Notes: generated by a model not told the origin, from the sequence alone. A DNA stretch of 64,000 nt from DAOTXN01 sp034435435 (GCA_034435435.1 DAOTXN010000087.1:1-64000), one strand, 5' to 3'. Counted from the first letter of the stretch, positions 7,828-16,308 are shown. Numbers and translations are program-made.

Positions 7828-10077
7828 ATGCGTAGCATCGTATTGACCCTGTTGGCCGGCGTTTTGCTCTTCAACCTGGGCGGCGGCCTCGTTCACGCCG
7901 ATGGGATGATCTTCCCAGAGGCGCTCAGTCCCAATTATCTTAACGTGCGTTATCACCACGTCACCGTCGCCATCCAGGACGGCTACGCCGTGACGCGCGT
8001 CGAACAAGAATTTTACAACCCCCATCCCTACCCGGTTCGCGGGCGTTACCTGTTCCCCGTACCGCCGGAGGCCATGTTGTCGCGTTTCGAGGCGAGCGTG
8101 GACGGGCAACGCCAAACTGTCACCCGCCAGGACCCGGCCGCCACCAACGCCGCGTTGTACGACATGGTGGCCCAGCAGCGTGACCCCTCGTTGTTCCAAT
8201 ACACCGACTGGGAGAGCCTGGCCTTCGACCTCGACCTGCCGGCCGGCGGCTCGCGTCAGATGACGCTGGAATACGAACAGGTGCTGGCCCCGACCGGCGG
8301 TTTGTATCGCTATCGCTACGTGTTGAGCACCGAGCGTTACTCTGCGCGGCCGCTGGAAAAAGTGTCGGTGACGGTAGACCTGCGTTCGTCGGCCGGCCTG
8401 GCCAGTCTGTACTCCTCGACCCACGCCGTCACCACCGAACGGCTGGGACCAGGCCAGGCGCGGGTCACGTGGGCAGCGGAGAACGTCCGCCCCACTGAGG
8501 ATTTTGAGCTATTCTATGCTCCGAGTGAGGGCGGCTTCGGCGGAGGTCTGCTGACGGGCCGGCGGGAGGACCGCGACCATTTTCTGTTTCTGTTTGCGCC
8601 GGACGTGGAACCGCTCCAGGATAATCCCCTCCCCAAAGACATTGTGTTGGTCATTGACCGTTCGGGCAGCATGAGCGGCGAAAAGATAGAGCAGGCCCAG
8701 AATGCGCTGCACTTTATCCTGGCCCAGCTCAACCCGAACGACCGCTTTTCCATCGTCGGTTTTGACCACCAGCTGGTGATGTTGGGCGCTACATTGCAGC
8801 CCGTCACTCAGGATACCCTGATCGACGCCCATCGTTTTGTAGACGGGTTGGCCGCCGACGGGAACACCGACCTGCAGGCGGCGTTGCAGGCCGGGCTAGA
8901 GATTCTGGCGGGTAGCCAGCCGCGCGACGCCGCGCGCCTGCTGGTCTTTTTGACCGACGGCCTGCCCACGGCCGGTATCACCGACGAAACGCTCATTGCC
9001 GATTGGGTGGCGCAGGCCAACACCCGCATCGAGGCCCGCTTGCACGTCTTTGGCGTCGGTTACGACGTCAACACCCACCTGCTGGACCGCCTGGCCGCCG
9101 ACAATGGGGGCAGCGTGAGTTACGTGCAGCCTGGCGAGAACCTGGAAACGGTTCTGAGCGGGTTCTACACTCGCATCGCCTCGCCGGTCCTGACCGACGT
9201 CACAGTTGAGTTTGAAGGGCTGGAGGTCAGCGACCTGTATCCCGCCAGTATACCGGATATGTTTGCCGGTTCCAGCCTGCTGCTGACCGGTCGTTATCAG
9301 GCTACGGGACCCGTCGCTGCGATACGGGTGCGCGGGAGAGCCGGCGGCGCGATGCGCGAGTACGTGTATCGCTTCGACCTGGCGCAAAACGGCGCGCACG
9401 ACTTTGTACCCCGGCTATGGGCCACCCGCCGCATCGGGGAGCTGCTGGACCGGGTGCGGGTGGAGGGCGAAAGCGAGGCCCTGGTGGCCGAAATCCGGGC
9501 CTTGGGCCTGGGCTACGGTCTGGTGACGCCCTACACTACCTCCGTCATCGCCGCCCAGGCCGATGGGGCGGCCTCGGCGGCCAACATGGCCCTGTATCAA
9601 GACCAGGCCGGGTTGAACCAGGCCTGGGGCCAGACCACGGTCCAGGCGCGGGTGCAAAACCAGCTTTATCAGCAGGCCGCGCAGGCCAACCTGGCCGGCG
9701 GGGCCAACGTGCTCAACTTGGGTTCGCGCAGCCTGGCGCAGGTGGCTGACCAAAACGTGGACCTGGCGTTGCTACAAGAGAAAACAGACTTGGATGCGCC
9801 TGTCACCGTCGAGTGGATTCAGGACCACATCAGGATTGACCGCACGATAAAGTTCGGCTCGGACGAATATTTCGCCCTGGCCAGCGACCCAGACGCACGG
9901 CTCTTTATGCAAAGCGGCCCCAACGTGGTTTTTTCCTACCAGGGTCAGGTGGTTGCGGTTCGGGATTCAGAGGGAGGGACCGAGGCCCTCCAGAAGCCTG
10001 GCCCCAACGCCTGGCTGTTAGAGGTTTATCGCCAGGTGGTGAGAGTGTTGAAAAGCCTGGCGGGGAGTGGGCTGTAG
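7828..10077 (+). CDS. secreted VIT and von Willebrand A domain protein
   Basis: The 749-residue protein has a signal peptide (residues 1-24, cleavage near VHADG), a VIT domain (about 30-150), and a vWA domain around 270-440 whose metal site DRSGSMSG is intact. A long C-terminal region follows, like inter-alpha-trypsin-inhibitor heavy-chain relatives in bacteria. Such proteins are exported and thought to mediate metal-dependent binding; no enzymatic function is seen. AAAGGAGAG precedes the ATG. The promoter carries an 11-bp-spaced CTGTCAC array, so expression may depend on the PhoB-like regulator encoded at 4641. Confidence 0.88.
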   Translation: MRSIVLTLLAGVLLFNLGGGLVHADGMIFPEALSPNYLNVRYHHVTVAIQDGYAVTRVEQEFYNPHPYPVRGRYLFPVPPEAMLSRFEASVDGQRQTVTRQDPAATNAALYDMVAQQRDPSLFQYTDWESLAFDLDLPAGGSRQMTLEYEQVLAPTGGLYRYRYVLSTERYSARPLEKVSVTVDLRSSAGLASLYSSTHAVTTERLGPGQARVTWAAENVRPTEDFELFYAPSEGGFGGGLLTGRREDRDHFLFLFAPDVEPLQDNPLPKDIVLVIDRSGSMSGEKIEQAQNALHFILAQLNPNDRFSIVGFDHQLVMLGATLQPVTQDTLIDAHRFVDGLAADGNTDLQAALQAGLEILAGSQPRDAARLLVFLTDGLPTAGITDETLIADWVAQANTRIEARLHVFGVGYDVNTHLLDRLAADNGGSVSYVQPGENLETVLSGFYTRIASPVLTDVTVEFEGLEVSDLYPASIPDMFAGSSLLLTGRYQATGPVAAIRVRGRAGGAMREYVYRFDLAQNGAHDFVPRLWATRRIGELLDRVRVEGESEALVAEIRALGLGYGLVTPYTTSVIAAQADGAASAANMALYQDQAGLNQAWGQTTVQARVQNQLYQQAAQANLAGGANVLNLGSRSLAQVADQNVDLALLQEKTDLDAPVTVEWIQDHIRIDRTIKFGSDEYFALASDPDARLFMQSGPNVVFSYQGQVVAVRDSEGGTEALQKPGPNAWLLEVYRQVVRVLKSLAGSGL

Positions 10078-10085
10078 GCCAAAAT

Positions 10086-10298
10086 GGGACGCTCGACGCC
10101 GGTCACGGGACCGGCTTCCCGTCGCCACCGACGTTTCGGGGTTCCCTCGCCCGCCGCTGGCGGTTCCCGGTTCTTCGCCGGGCTGCGGCGGGCGGCTTGG
10201 GCGATGACCGTCGAAGGTCAAGGCCGGCGTCGTAGTCCCTGAAGGCTCTCCCCGGTTCCCACTGGATTTAGCCCAGGGGAACCGGGGCGTCTTGAGCC
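10086..10298 (-). ncRNA. candidate structured RNA region, two modules
   Basis: Module 1 (10086-10239) is closed by GGGAC + CGACGCCGG (10086-10102) pairing with CCGGCGTCG + GTCCC (10224-10239), with inner hairpins GTCG/CGAC (10121-10132), CCCGG/CCGGG and CCCGCCGC/GCGGCGGG, and GACC/GGTC. Module 2 (10244-10298) is a long hairpin, CCCCGGTTCCC pairing with GGGAACCGGGG, inside GGCTC/GAGCC. The minus strand is favoured because its unpaired positions are purine-rich (CGAAGAA, GGGAA, CGAAAC). No T-run and no known family recognised; no protein gene is supported between 10078 and 10313. Confidence 0.45.
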
Positions 10299-10313
10299 AA
10301 CACCTGCTGCAAA

Positions 10314-10574
10314 TTACGAATGACGAATGGCGAATGCTTCGATCTCCTGCATGGTTTCACGAGCGGTGAAAATCAACTCTTTTAGCCACTCTACAACTTG
10401 TTCCGGCGACAGATCGGTCACTTCATCCAGACGACCTGCGCTGGCCCAGTCGTGCAGCGCATCCAGAATCAAATAGAGCGACTCGAAACCATAATCGCTA
10501 TAGGCGCGCCGCAGTTGGGGAATTACCAGTTCTTCCAGCTTTTCCACACCGACTCGTTCTGCTGTGAGCATCAT
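10314..10574 (-). CDS. small acidic helical protein, unknown
   Basis: This 86-residue protein starts at the first of two ATG codons (MMLTAERVG) behind a purine-rich GGGAAAGAG; the longer reading from 10622 crosses an intrinsic terminator and is rejected. It is predicted to be mostly helical and acidic (LEELVIPQLRRAYSDYGFESLYLIL), with no membrane segment or known motif. It lies between two structured stretches and downstream of a terminator-like hairpin, and is on the same strand as a small HTH gene. A role with the HTH protein as an accessory-gene pair is possible but unproven. Confidence 0.5.
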   Translation of the reverse strand: MMLTAERVGVEKLEELVIPQLRRAYSDYGFESLYLILDALHDWASAGRLDEVTDLSPEQVVEWLKELIFTARETMQEIEAFAIRHS

Positions 10575-10591
10575 CTCTTTCCCTTCCCAGA

Positions 10592-10628
10592 CAAAATAAA
10601 AACGGGCGGGGGACCATCCCACGCCCGT
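10592..10628 (-). terminator. intrinsic terminator / possible attenuator
   Basis: On the minus strand ACGGGCG and CGCCCGT form a 7-bp stem followed by TTTTTATTTT. It lies after the HTH gene and a structured stretch, and 18 bases before the start of the 86-residue gene, so it could end the HTH transcript or act as an attenuator for the small gene. Confidence 0.7.
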
Positions 10629-10629
10629 T

Positions 10630-10780
10630 CAGCGGCGCGTTGCGCCTGTAGAGTCATGGCGCATGCCGCCTCCGGTTGGCGTGGGAATTGCCCCTGTCAA
10701 ACGGGCAAACCGTACCGGCGTCGTGTTCCCAGCGCAGGTTCCTACCCGCTGCGTTATCGAGCGTGGTTTGCAACGATGAT
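10630..10780 (-). other. structured intergenic stretch upstream of the terminator
   Basis: Inverted repeats seen: GGCGC/GCGCC (10634-10646), TTGCCC/GGGCAA (about 10688-10708), GGGAA/TTCCC enclosing it, and CAGCG-GGT/ACC-CGCTG (about 10731-10752). No gene is supported here. It sits between the HTH gene and the minus-strand terminator, the arrangement of a leader RNA or a 3' UTR RNA. Confidence 0.35.
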
Positions 10781-10805
10781 ATGGGCGTAGGTTTCAAGTA
10801 ACCCG

Positions 10806-11021
10806 TCACGACTGATACTCCATATTGAGGACCGAGTCCTCGAGCATTTCCAGGATACTGGACCCTCTGATAAAGATGCGGCGCAAGCCCGCCGGACGGC
10901 TGACTCTGAGCTGGCCCTGGTGAATCAAGCGCTTGAGCGTGCTCAGGCTGACGCCCAAAATCTGGGCGGTCTCTTCACGCGAATAGATGGCGTTAGGTTC
11001 GACGGGCTGTTTTTCCATCAT
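10806..11021 (-). CDS. excisionase/MerR-type helix-turn-helix protein
   Basis: The 71-residue protein is a single winged-helix DNA-binding domain of the excisionase (HTH_17) type: YSREETAQILGVSLSTLKRLIHQGQL followed by RRIFIRGSSILEML. Such proteins bind DNA and occur as Xis factors or as small regulators in accessory regions. The start is one of two adjacent ATG codons; Shine-Dalgarno is weak (AAGCAG). A strong promoter (TTGACA, 17 bp, TAAACT) lies upstream. No integrase is visible nearby, so a stand-alone regulator is as likely as an excisionase. Confidence 0.8.
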   Translation of the reverse strand: MMEKQPVEPNAIYSREETAQILGVSLSTLKRLIHQGQLRVSRPAGLRRIFIRGSSILEMLEDSVLNMEYQS

Positions 11022-11047
11022 CTGCTTGGGCCAAAAGAATTAGATAC

Positions 11048-11076
11048 AGTTTATCATGGTTTGTTGGATGTGTCAA
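11048..11076 (-). promoter_or_regulatory. sigma70-type promoter of the HTH gene
   Basis: On the minus strand TTGACA (11076-11071) and TAAACT (11053-11048) are separated by 17 bp, directly upstream of the HTH gene start at 11021. Confidence 0.7.
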
Positions 11077-11123
11077 TAGTTTTTTAAGGATTTTTATGGC
11101 TCACAAGAGTTCAGATTCTACTA

Positions 11124-11167
11124 CCTTGAGGCAAAAGCTTCAAGGATTTGAGTTTTGACGGTATAAT
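11124..11167 (+). promoter_or_regulatory. promoter with inverted repeat over the -35
   Basis: TTCAAG (11139-11144), a 17-bp spacer and TATAAT (11162-11167). The inverted repeat CCTTGA/TCAAGG (11124-11129 and 11140-11145) overlaps the -35 and could be an operator for the AOR-aldolase operon. Confidence 0.55.
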
Positions 11168-11206
11168 AGCGCACAAACCAGAGCGCGAGCTATTTTGGGG
11201 GTGTGC

Positions 11207-12997
11207 GTGGACGGGTGGACGGGAAAAATTCTCCAAGTTGATCTGAGCAACGGTGAAATTGAAATACACTCACTGGACAGCGAGCAGGCGCGGCTCTTTC
11301 TGGGCGGACGCGGGTTGGGAGCGCGCTTGCTGTGGGATCTGGTCGGCCCGCAGGTTGCGCCTTTTGACCCGCAGAACGTGCTGGTCTTTGCCACCGGGCC
11401 GTTGACGGCCACTGGCTACCAGACCAGCAATCGTTTCACGGTCAGCGCCAAAAGCCCCCTGACCGGCACAATCCTCGACGCCAATTCGGGCGGCTATTGG
11501 GGCATGCAGCTCAAAAAGAGCGGCTACGACGCCCTCATCGTGCGGGGCAAGGCAGAGCGACCGGTCTGGCTCGAAATCTCGCCCGCCGGCGCGGCTCTGC
11601 GCGATGCGACGCATCTGTGGGGCAGGCGCGTGCGCGAGACAACCTCGTTGCTGGGGCAGAATAACCATAAACGCAGCGTGTTGTGCATCGGCCCGGCGGG
11701 GGAGAATCGCGCGCGCATCGCCGCGATCATGAACGATGGCGAGCGCAGCCTGGCCCGGGGCGGGCCAGGCGCGGTGATGGGCAGCAAGAACCTCAAGGCC
11801 ATCGTGGTCGAAGGCCAGACTCGACCAGGTATTGGCGACGACGCACGCTTCAAGTTCGTACTGTACGAAAGCCGCAAAATGCTCACTGCCAGCCCGCTCA
11901 CCAGCCAGGCGCTACCCGAGTTCGGCACGGCGGTGATCATGAACCTCGTCAACGGCATCGGCGCCCTGCCCACCCGTAACTTTCGTTCAAGCCAGTTCGA
12001 GGGGGCCGAGCGCATCTCTGGCGAGGCGCTGAGCGAGAAATATCTGGTAAAAAACGCTGCTTGCTGGGCCTGCCCCATCGCCTGCACACGGGTCAGCCGG
12101 ACGGACAAGGTGGAAGGAGAAGGGCCGGAATATGAGACAACCTGGGCGTTTGGCGCGCAGTGTGGAATAGACGAGCTCGCCGCCATCATCCAAGCCAACG
12201 CGCTGTGTAACGACCTGGGATTGGACACGATTTCTACCGGCTCGACCATCGGCTGTGCGATGGAGCTGGCCGAGTTGGGGCTGATCGACAGCGATCTGCG
12301 CTTTGGCCGCGCCGACCTGCTCGCTCCCACTATTGAGGCCATCGCCTATCGGCGCGATCTCGGCGCTGAGCTGGCCGAGGGCAGCCGGCGCTTTGCCGCC
12401 AAGTTCGGCGCCCCGCAGCTTTCCATGAGCGTCAAGGGCCTCGAGATGCCGGCGTATGATCCGCGCGGCATGCAGGGGCAAGGGTTGCTGTATGCCACGT
12501 CGAACCGGGGCGGCTGCCACATGCGAGGCAACATGCTCGGGCTGGAGGTGCTGGGCTTACCCAAATTGATTGACCGCTTTCAAGTACAGGGCAAGTCTGG
12601 CTATGTCATCTTGCATCAGGACGCGGCGGCGGCCATTGATTCGCTGGTGGTGTGCAAGTTTACCCATTTAGCCGTGGCGGAAGAGTATTTTGCGCGCGCC
12701 CTCAGCGCCGTCACCGGGCTAGACTATGCCACCGGCGACCTGATTCGCGTCGGCGAGCGGGTGTGGAACCTGGAGCGGCTCTACAATCTGCGAGAGGGTT
12801 TCACCGCCGCCGCCGACACGCTCCCCTCGCGCTTGTTGGAGGAGACCGTGTCCGACGGCCCCAGCGCGGGTTGGGTCTCCAAGCTGGCCCCGATGTTGGC
12901 CGAGTATTACCGCGCACGGGGTTGGGATGAGCAGGGCATACCGATGAAAAGAAAACTACAAGAATTGGATTTGGCAGAGTTTGGATATACGGAGTGA
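11207..12997 (+). CDS. aldehyde:ferredoxin oxidoreductase family (tungsten/molybdenum pterin)
   Basis: The product (596 residues from this start) oxidises aldehydes to acids, passing electrons to ferredoxin at a bis-pterin W or Mo centre beside a 4Fe-4S cluster. Cluster ligands are visible as CWACPIAC (CxxCxxxC, near residue 285) and a fourth Cys in VVCKF near 482, as in characterised AORs. The N-terminus DGWTGKILQVDLS is typical. Start choice: GTG at 11207 with GGGGG upstream; GTG 11201 and TTG 11195 are alternatives, since the transcript leader is only about 30 bases. The stop overlaps the upstream reading of the aldolase gene, so the two form an operon. The true substrate is not clear. Confidence 0.9.
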   Translation: MDGWTGKILQVDLSNGEIEIHSLDSEQARLFLGGRGLGARLLWDLVGPQVAPFDPQNVLVFATGPLTATGYQTSNRFTVSAKSPLTGTILDANSGGYWGMQLKKSGYDALIVRGKAERPVWLEISPAGAALRDATHLWGRRVRETTSLLGQNNHKRSVLCIGPAGENRARIAAIMNDGERSLARGGPGAVMGSKNLKAIVVEGQTRPGIGDDARFKFVLYESRKMLTASPLTSQALPEFGTAVIMNLVNGIGALPTRNFRSSQFEGAERISGEALSEKYLVKNAACWACPIACTRVSRTDKVEGEGPEYETTWAFGAQCGIDELAAIIQANALCNDLGLDTISTGSTIGCAMELAELGLIDSDLRFGRADLLAPTIEAIAYRRDLGAELAEGSRRFAAKFGAPQLSMSVKGLEMPAYDPRGMQGQGLLYATSNRGGCHMRGNMLGLEVLGLPKLIDRFQVQGKSGYVILHQDAAAAIDSLVVCKFTHLAVAEEYFARALSAVTGLDYATGDLIRVGERVWNLERLYNLREGFTAAADTLPSRLLEETVSDGPSAGWVSKLAPMLAEYYRARGWDEQGIPMKRKLQELDLAEFGYTE

Positions 12998-12999
12998 CC

Positions 13000-13611
13000 A
13001 TGATAGACCAACGTCTATATGAGCAATTTCGCGACATCGGACGCGACATGTATGTGGACCGGCTGGTTAGCTCGCACGGGGGCAACCTGAGTGTACGTTT
13101 TGGCGACCGGGTGATTATCAAGCGGCGCGGAGCGATGCTGGGGCAACTCAAGCCACACGACCTGATCGAGACCGGTCTGCACAAGAACGACAGCGGCGTG
13201 GCCCTGGCCTCGACCGAGCTGATCGTCCACCGCGCCATCTACAAAGCGACGCCGGCGCTGGCGGTGGTCCACGCCCATCCGCGCACGGCCATCGCTCTCT
13301 CGCTCAGCCGTGAAGAGATCGTGCCCATCGACAATGAAGGGTCGTATCTGCTGAAAAAAGTGCCCGTGGTTGCCGTCGAGATGGCGTCGGGCAGCCCACA
13401 GATGGCCCAAGCTGTGGCCGAGGCGTTGAGAGAGTACAAGGTCATCATGCTACGCGGTCACGGCAGCTTTGCTATCGGCCAAACGCTGGATGAGGCTTTT
13501 CAGTGGACCAGCGCGTTCGAAGAGTGTTGTCAGATCATCCTCACTGCTAAACTCATCGACGAGCCGTTCATCGAGTATCGCAAAATGAGCGGGGCCTATA
13601 GCAAATGGTGA
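13000..13611 (+). CDS. class II aldolase (fuculose-phosphate aldolase / adducin-like)
   Basis: The 203-residue protein has the complete zinc site of class II aldolases: E73, H91 and H93 (VVHAHPRT) and H154 (RGHGSF), plus the phosphate-binding SSHGGNLSVR near the N-terminus. The reaction would be retro-aldol cleavage of a sugar phosphate giving an aldehyde and DHAP, or a related sugar reaction. GGAG lies five bases before the ATG; the GTG at 12994 is a worse start. It is two bases downstream of the AOR stop, suggesting that the aldehyde released by the aldolase is oxidised by the AOR, an inference from context. Confidence 0.88.
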   Translation: MIDQRLYEQFRDIGRDMYVDRLVSSHGGNLSVRFGDRVIIKRRGAMLGQLKPHDLIETGLHKNDSGVALASTELIVHRAIYKATPALAVVHAHPRTAIALSLSREEIVPIDNEGSYLLKKVPVVAVEMASGSPQMAQAVAEALREYKVIMLRGHGSFAIGQTLDEAFQWTSAFEECCQIILTAKLIDEPFIEYRKMSGAYSKW

Positions 13612-13630
13612 ACAACTGCGCGACGATCAC

Positions 13631-13659
13631 TTGGCCCCAAGACCGTCATCCGATATAAT
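13631..13659 (+). promoter_or_regulatory. recN promoter
   Basis: TTGGCC (13631-13636), a 17-bp spacer and TATAAT (13654-13659). I looked for a GAAC-N4-GTTC LexA box here and found none. Confidence 0.6.
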
Positions 13660-13714
13660 AAGATTTGACGGCCCAGCCAACGCAGTCGAGCTATGTGTGC
13701 GAGGAAATCTGAAC

Positions 13715-15529
13715 ATGCTAACCGAACTGACCATCCGTGATTTTGCCATCATTGACGAATTGACCTTACGCCTGCATCCCGGTTTTAACGTGCTGACTGG
13801 CGAGACGGGCGCGGGCAAATCCATCGTCATCGACGCCGTGGACCTGCTGTTAGGCGGGCGCGGCGACAGCGCCGTGGTCCGCACCGGGGCCGAGCGGGCC
13901 ATCGTCGAAGGCACATTTCGGCTGGAGCCGCACGTCCAGGCCCGCCTTAACCCCCTGTTAGAGGCGAACGGATTAGAGGGCGACGCGCCCGATGCGCTGT
14001 TGCTGGGGCGTGAGATGCGCGCCAGCGGGCGCAGCGTGGGTCGGGTGAACGGGCGGGCGGTGACGTTGAGCCTGCTGCGCGAGATCGCCGCCGGGCTGGT
14101 AGACATCCACGGCCAGAGCGAACATCTGTCGCTGCTCCAGGTGCGCGCCCACCTGGACCTGCTCGACCGCTACGCCGACTTGTGGGAGCTGCGCGGGCAG
14201 GTGGCCGACAAAGTGCGGGCGTTGCGTGAGGTGCGCCGCGAGCTGGACGAGCTGTTGCGTGACGAGCGCGCCCTGGCCCGCCGCGCCGACCTGCTCCAAT
14301 TTCAGGTCGAAGAGATCGGCGGGGCCAACCTGCAACCCGGCGAAGAAGACGAGCTGTTACAGGAGCGCAACCGCCTGGCCAACGCCGAGCAATTGACCAC
14401 GCTGGCCGCAGAAACTTACACCCTGTTGCGTGAAAGCGGCCACGATGAAAGCGCAGCCGCGCTGGACCTGATCGACCAGGCCGTGCGGTCGCTCACGGCG
14501 CTGGTCAAACTGGATCCGCAACTGGAGCCGCAGCGTGAGACGCTGGAATCCATTTCGTATCAGCTCGATGACCTGGCGGCTGTGTTGCGCGATTATCAGG
14601 AGACGCTGGAAGCCGAGTGGAACCCGCGCCGCCTGGCCCGCGTCGAAGATCGGATAGACCTGGTCCAGCGCCTAAAGCGCAAGTACGGCGACTCGATAGA
14701 AGCGATTCTGGCCTTTGCGGCCAAGGCCGCCGCCGAGCTGGAAACCATCACCCACAGCGAGGAGCGCGTAAGCGAGTTGCGCGAGCAGGAGGCCGCGCTG
14801 CTGCAAGAGATCGGGGCGCTGGCCGCCGACCTGTCGGCCCGCCGCCGCGAGGCCGCCGAACGCCTCTCTTCCGCCGTCGAAACCGAGCTGGCCGATCTCA
14901 AAATGCAAGGAGCGCGTTTCGGCGTGGACTTTCAGTGGCGCCAGGACCCCACCGGCGTCCCGATACCTAATACCCTATCTCCAATATCCTTCGACCTCAC
15001 CGGCATCGACCACGTGGAATTCCTCGTCTCACCCAATCCCGGTGAAGACTTGAAACCGATGGTCAAAATCGCCTCCGGCGGCGAGACAGCCCGGCTCATG
15101 CTGGCGCTCAAAACCGTGCTCTCGCGCGCCGACGAGACGCCCACGCTGATCTTTGACGAGATCGACCAGGGCATCGGCGGGCGGGTCGGCGCGACAGTGG
15201 GGCAAAAGCTGTGGGGATTGAGTGTGGCTAACGACGCGGCCATGGGTCATCAGGTCCTGTGCGTCACCCACCTGCCCCAGTTGGCCGGTTACGGCGACCG
15301 GCACTTCAAGGTCGCCAAACAAGTGCTTCCGGCGACAGGGTCGGGACAGGGTGAGGAGCGCACCGTCACCGGCATTCAGCCTTTGGACGGCGACGCGCGG
15401 GTTGAGGAGCTGGCGCAAATGTTGGGCACGCTCAGTGACAGCACGCGGGAGAGTGCGCGGGAGATTTTGGCGCAAGTAAAGGCTGTCAAGCTACCTTTTT
15501 CGCTTGACAGCCGCCGTTTTGTAGCCTAA
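13715..15529 (+). CDS. recN: DNA repair protein RecN
   Basis: SMC-like ATPase that organises double-strand break ends for recombination. The 604 residues contain Walker A GETGAGKS near residue 30, the RecN-specific DIHGQSEHLSLLQ, a central coiled-coil region (about 160-390), the ABC signature region SGGET, Walker B LIFDEIDQGIGG and the H-loop VTHLPQLAGYGDRH. GAGGAAAT precedes the ATG at 13715, so the longer reading from 13631, which runs through the promoter, is rejected. Near residue 415-425 there is an unusually neutral insert (IPNTLSPIS) where the DNA resembles intergenic repeat sequence. Confidence 0.95.
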   Translation: MLTELTIRDFAIIDELTLRLHPGFNVLTGETGAGKSIVIDAVDLLLGGRGDSAVVRTGAERAIVEGTFRLEPHVQARLNPLLEANGLEGDAPDALLLGREMRASGRSVGRVNGRAVTLSLLREIAAGLVDIHGQSEHLSLLQVRAHLDLLDRYADLWELRGQVADKVRALREVRRELDELLRDERALARRADLLQFQVEEIGGANLQPGEEDELLQERNRLANAEQLTTLAAETYTLLRESGHDESAAALDLIDQAVRSLTALVKLDPQLEPQRETLESISYQLDDLAAVLRDYQETLEAEWNPRRLARVEDRIDLVQRLKRKYGDSIEAILAFAAKAAAELETITHSEERVSELREQEAALLQEIGALAADLSARRREAAERLSSAVETELADLKMQGARFGVDFQWRQDPTGVPIPNTLSPISFDLTGIDHVEFLVSPNPGEDLKPMVKIASGGETARLMLALKTVLSRADETPTLIFDEIDQGIGGRVGATVGQKLWGLSVANDAAMGHQVLCVTHLPQLAGYGDRHFKVAKQVLPATGSGQGEERTVTGIQPLDGDARVEELAQMLGTLSDSTRESAREILAQVKAVKLPFSLDSRRFVA

Positions 15530-15623
15530 AATGAATCAGATGATACGTGTCTATTGCTTTGCGAGAGTGAGGTGCCGCTGACTCTATTCAACCACCTCGA
15601 TCTTTAGCCAGGGAGAAAAGTCA

Positions 15624-15866
15624 ATGACGATAAAAGCTCAGCAAACTGTCAAGATGAGTGTAGAAGAGCTTACCAGTTTGTTAGAACCGCTCATGCGTCG
15701 CATTGTACGCGAGGAATTGGCCGAGTTCGCTGCGAGAGAACCTGAAATTTTTTACCTCGAACCAGATTCGCCTCTTTACAAAGACATGGAGGAAATACTC
15801 TACCGAAAGGAACAGGGCCAGCTCAAGCTGTACACGCATGAAGAGGTTTGGGGTGAGCAACTATAG
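15624..15866 (+). CDS. antitoxin-like protein
   Basis: This 80-residue, strongly acidic, helical protein (VEELTSLLEPLMRRIVREELAEF) precedes and overlaps by 14 bases a RelE/ParE-like toxin gene, the usual antitoxin-first order. AGGGAG precedes the ATG. No DNA-binding motif is obvious, so if it autoregulates it would be through an N-terminal fold I cannot identify. Its assignment rests on size, charge, overlap and partner. Confidence 0.7.
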   Translation: MTIKAQQTVKMSVEELTSLLEPLMRRIVREELAEFAAREPEIFYLEPDSPLYKDMEEILYRKEQGQLKLYTHEEVWGEQL

Positions 15867-16179
15867 GGGCGTATATGAAGAAAAGTTCAGGCAGAATCTA
15901 CAGCGCTATGCTGCAGTGCGCCATCGAATCAATCGCCGCGTTGATCGGGTGCTCTCTGACCCTTATGCGAATAGTGAACTCTTGGCAGAGACGAGCAAGT
16001 TGAATCTTCGCGGTTGCCGAAGCGCTCGTGTTGACCGCAACTTTCGGATCATCTTTGTAATCTGCGAGGAGTGTCGGCGTATACCCAGGTGTGAGTATTG
16101 CTTCTGTGAAGGATTAGCTGACAAAACTGTCGTCTTTATGACCGTAGGGCCTCATGATCGTGCGTATGAGATGAAGTAG
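15853..16179 (+). CDS. RelE/ParE-superfamily toxin
   Basis: The 108-residue basic protein (ARVDRNFRIIFVICEECRRI, then CEYCFCEGLADKTVVFMTVGPHDRAYEMK) matches the compact mRNA-interferase/gyrase-toxin fold: two N-terminal helices and a C-terminal sheet with a conserved GxHDxxY tail. Several Cys (C-x2-C and C-x-C) in the sheet are unusual and could bind metal. The start is GTG at 15853 inside the antitoxin gene, consistent with translational coupling; a longer reading from 15703 would lie in the antitoxin. An intrinsic terminator follows. Confidence 0.8.
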   Translation: MSNYRGVYEEKFRQNLQRYAAVRHRINRRVDRVLSDPYANSELLAETSKLNLRGCRSARVDRNFRIIFVICEECRRIPRCEYCFCEGLADKTVVFMTVGPHDRAYEMK

Positions 16180-16234
16180 AATGAAGCCAGGTTTTGGAGC
16201 GACTTGAGGCGCTGAAAATCATCCGCCAGGCTCA

Positions 16235-16273
16235 AGAGGCAAAGCACTCGGCTTGCCTCTTTTTGTTTGTTTA
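16235..16273 (+). terminator. intrinsic terminator after the toxin gene
   Basis: AGAGGCAA pairs with TTGCCTCT (stem extended by GC pairs with one bulge), followed by TTTTTGTTTGTTT. Confidence 0.85.
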
Positions 16274-16308
16274 GCCCGCGATTCGGATGAATTCACCCCG
16301 GTTTGGTG

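Noticed and set aside
10086..10298. c-di-AMP (ydaO), cobalamin or RNase P RNA
   Set aside because: The conserved cores I would expect are missing, and the region is downstream of both neighbouring genes.
10630..10790. Open reading (minus strand) giving a Gly/Thr/Arg-rich peptide (for example PTPTGGGMRHDSTGATRR), suspected remnant of a TnpB-type transposase tail
   Set aside because: I could not match it to conserved TnpB or IscB motifs, there is no start or ribosome site, and RNA-like inverted repeats explain the sequence equally well.
13621..13714. LexA box upstream of recN
   Set aside because: recN is often SOS-controlled, but no GAAC-N4-GTTC is present between the promoter and the start codon.
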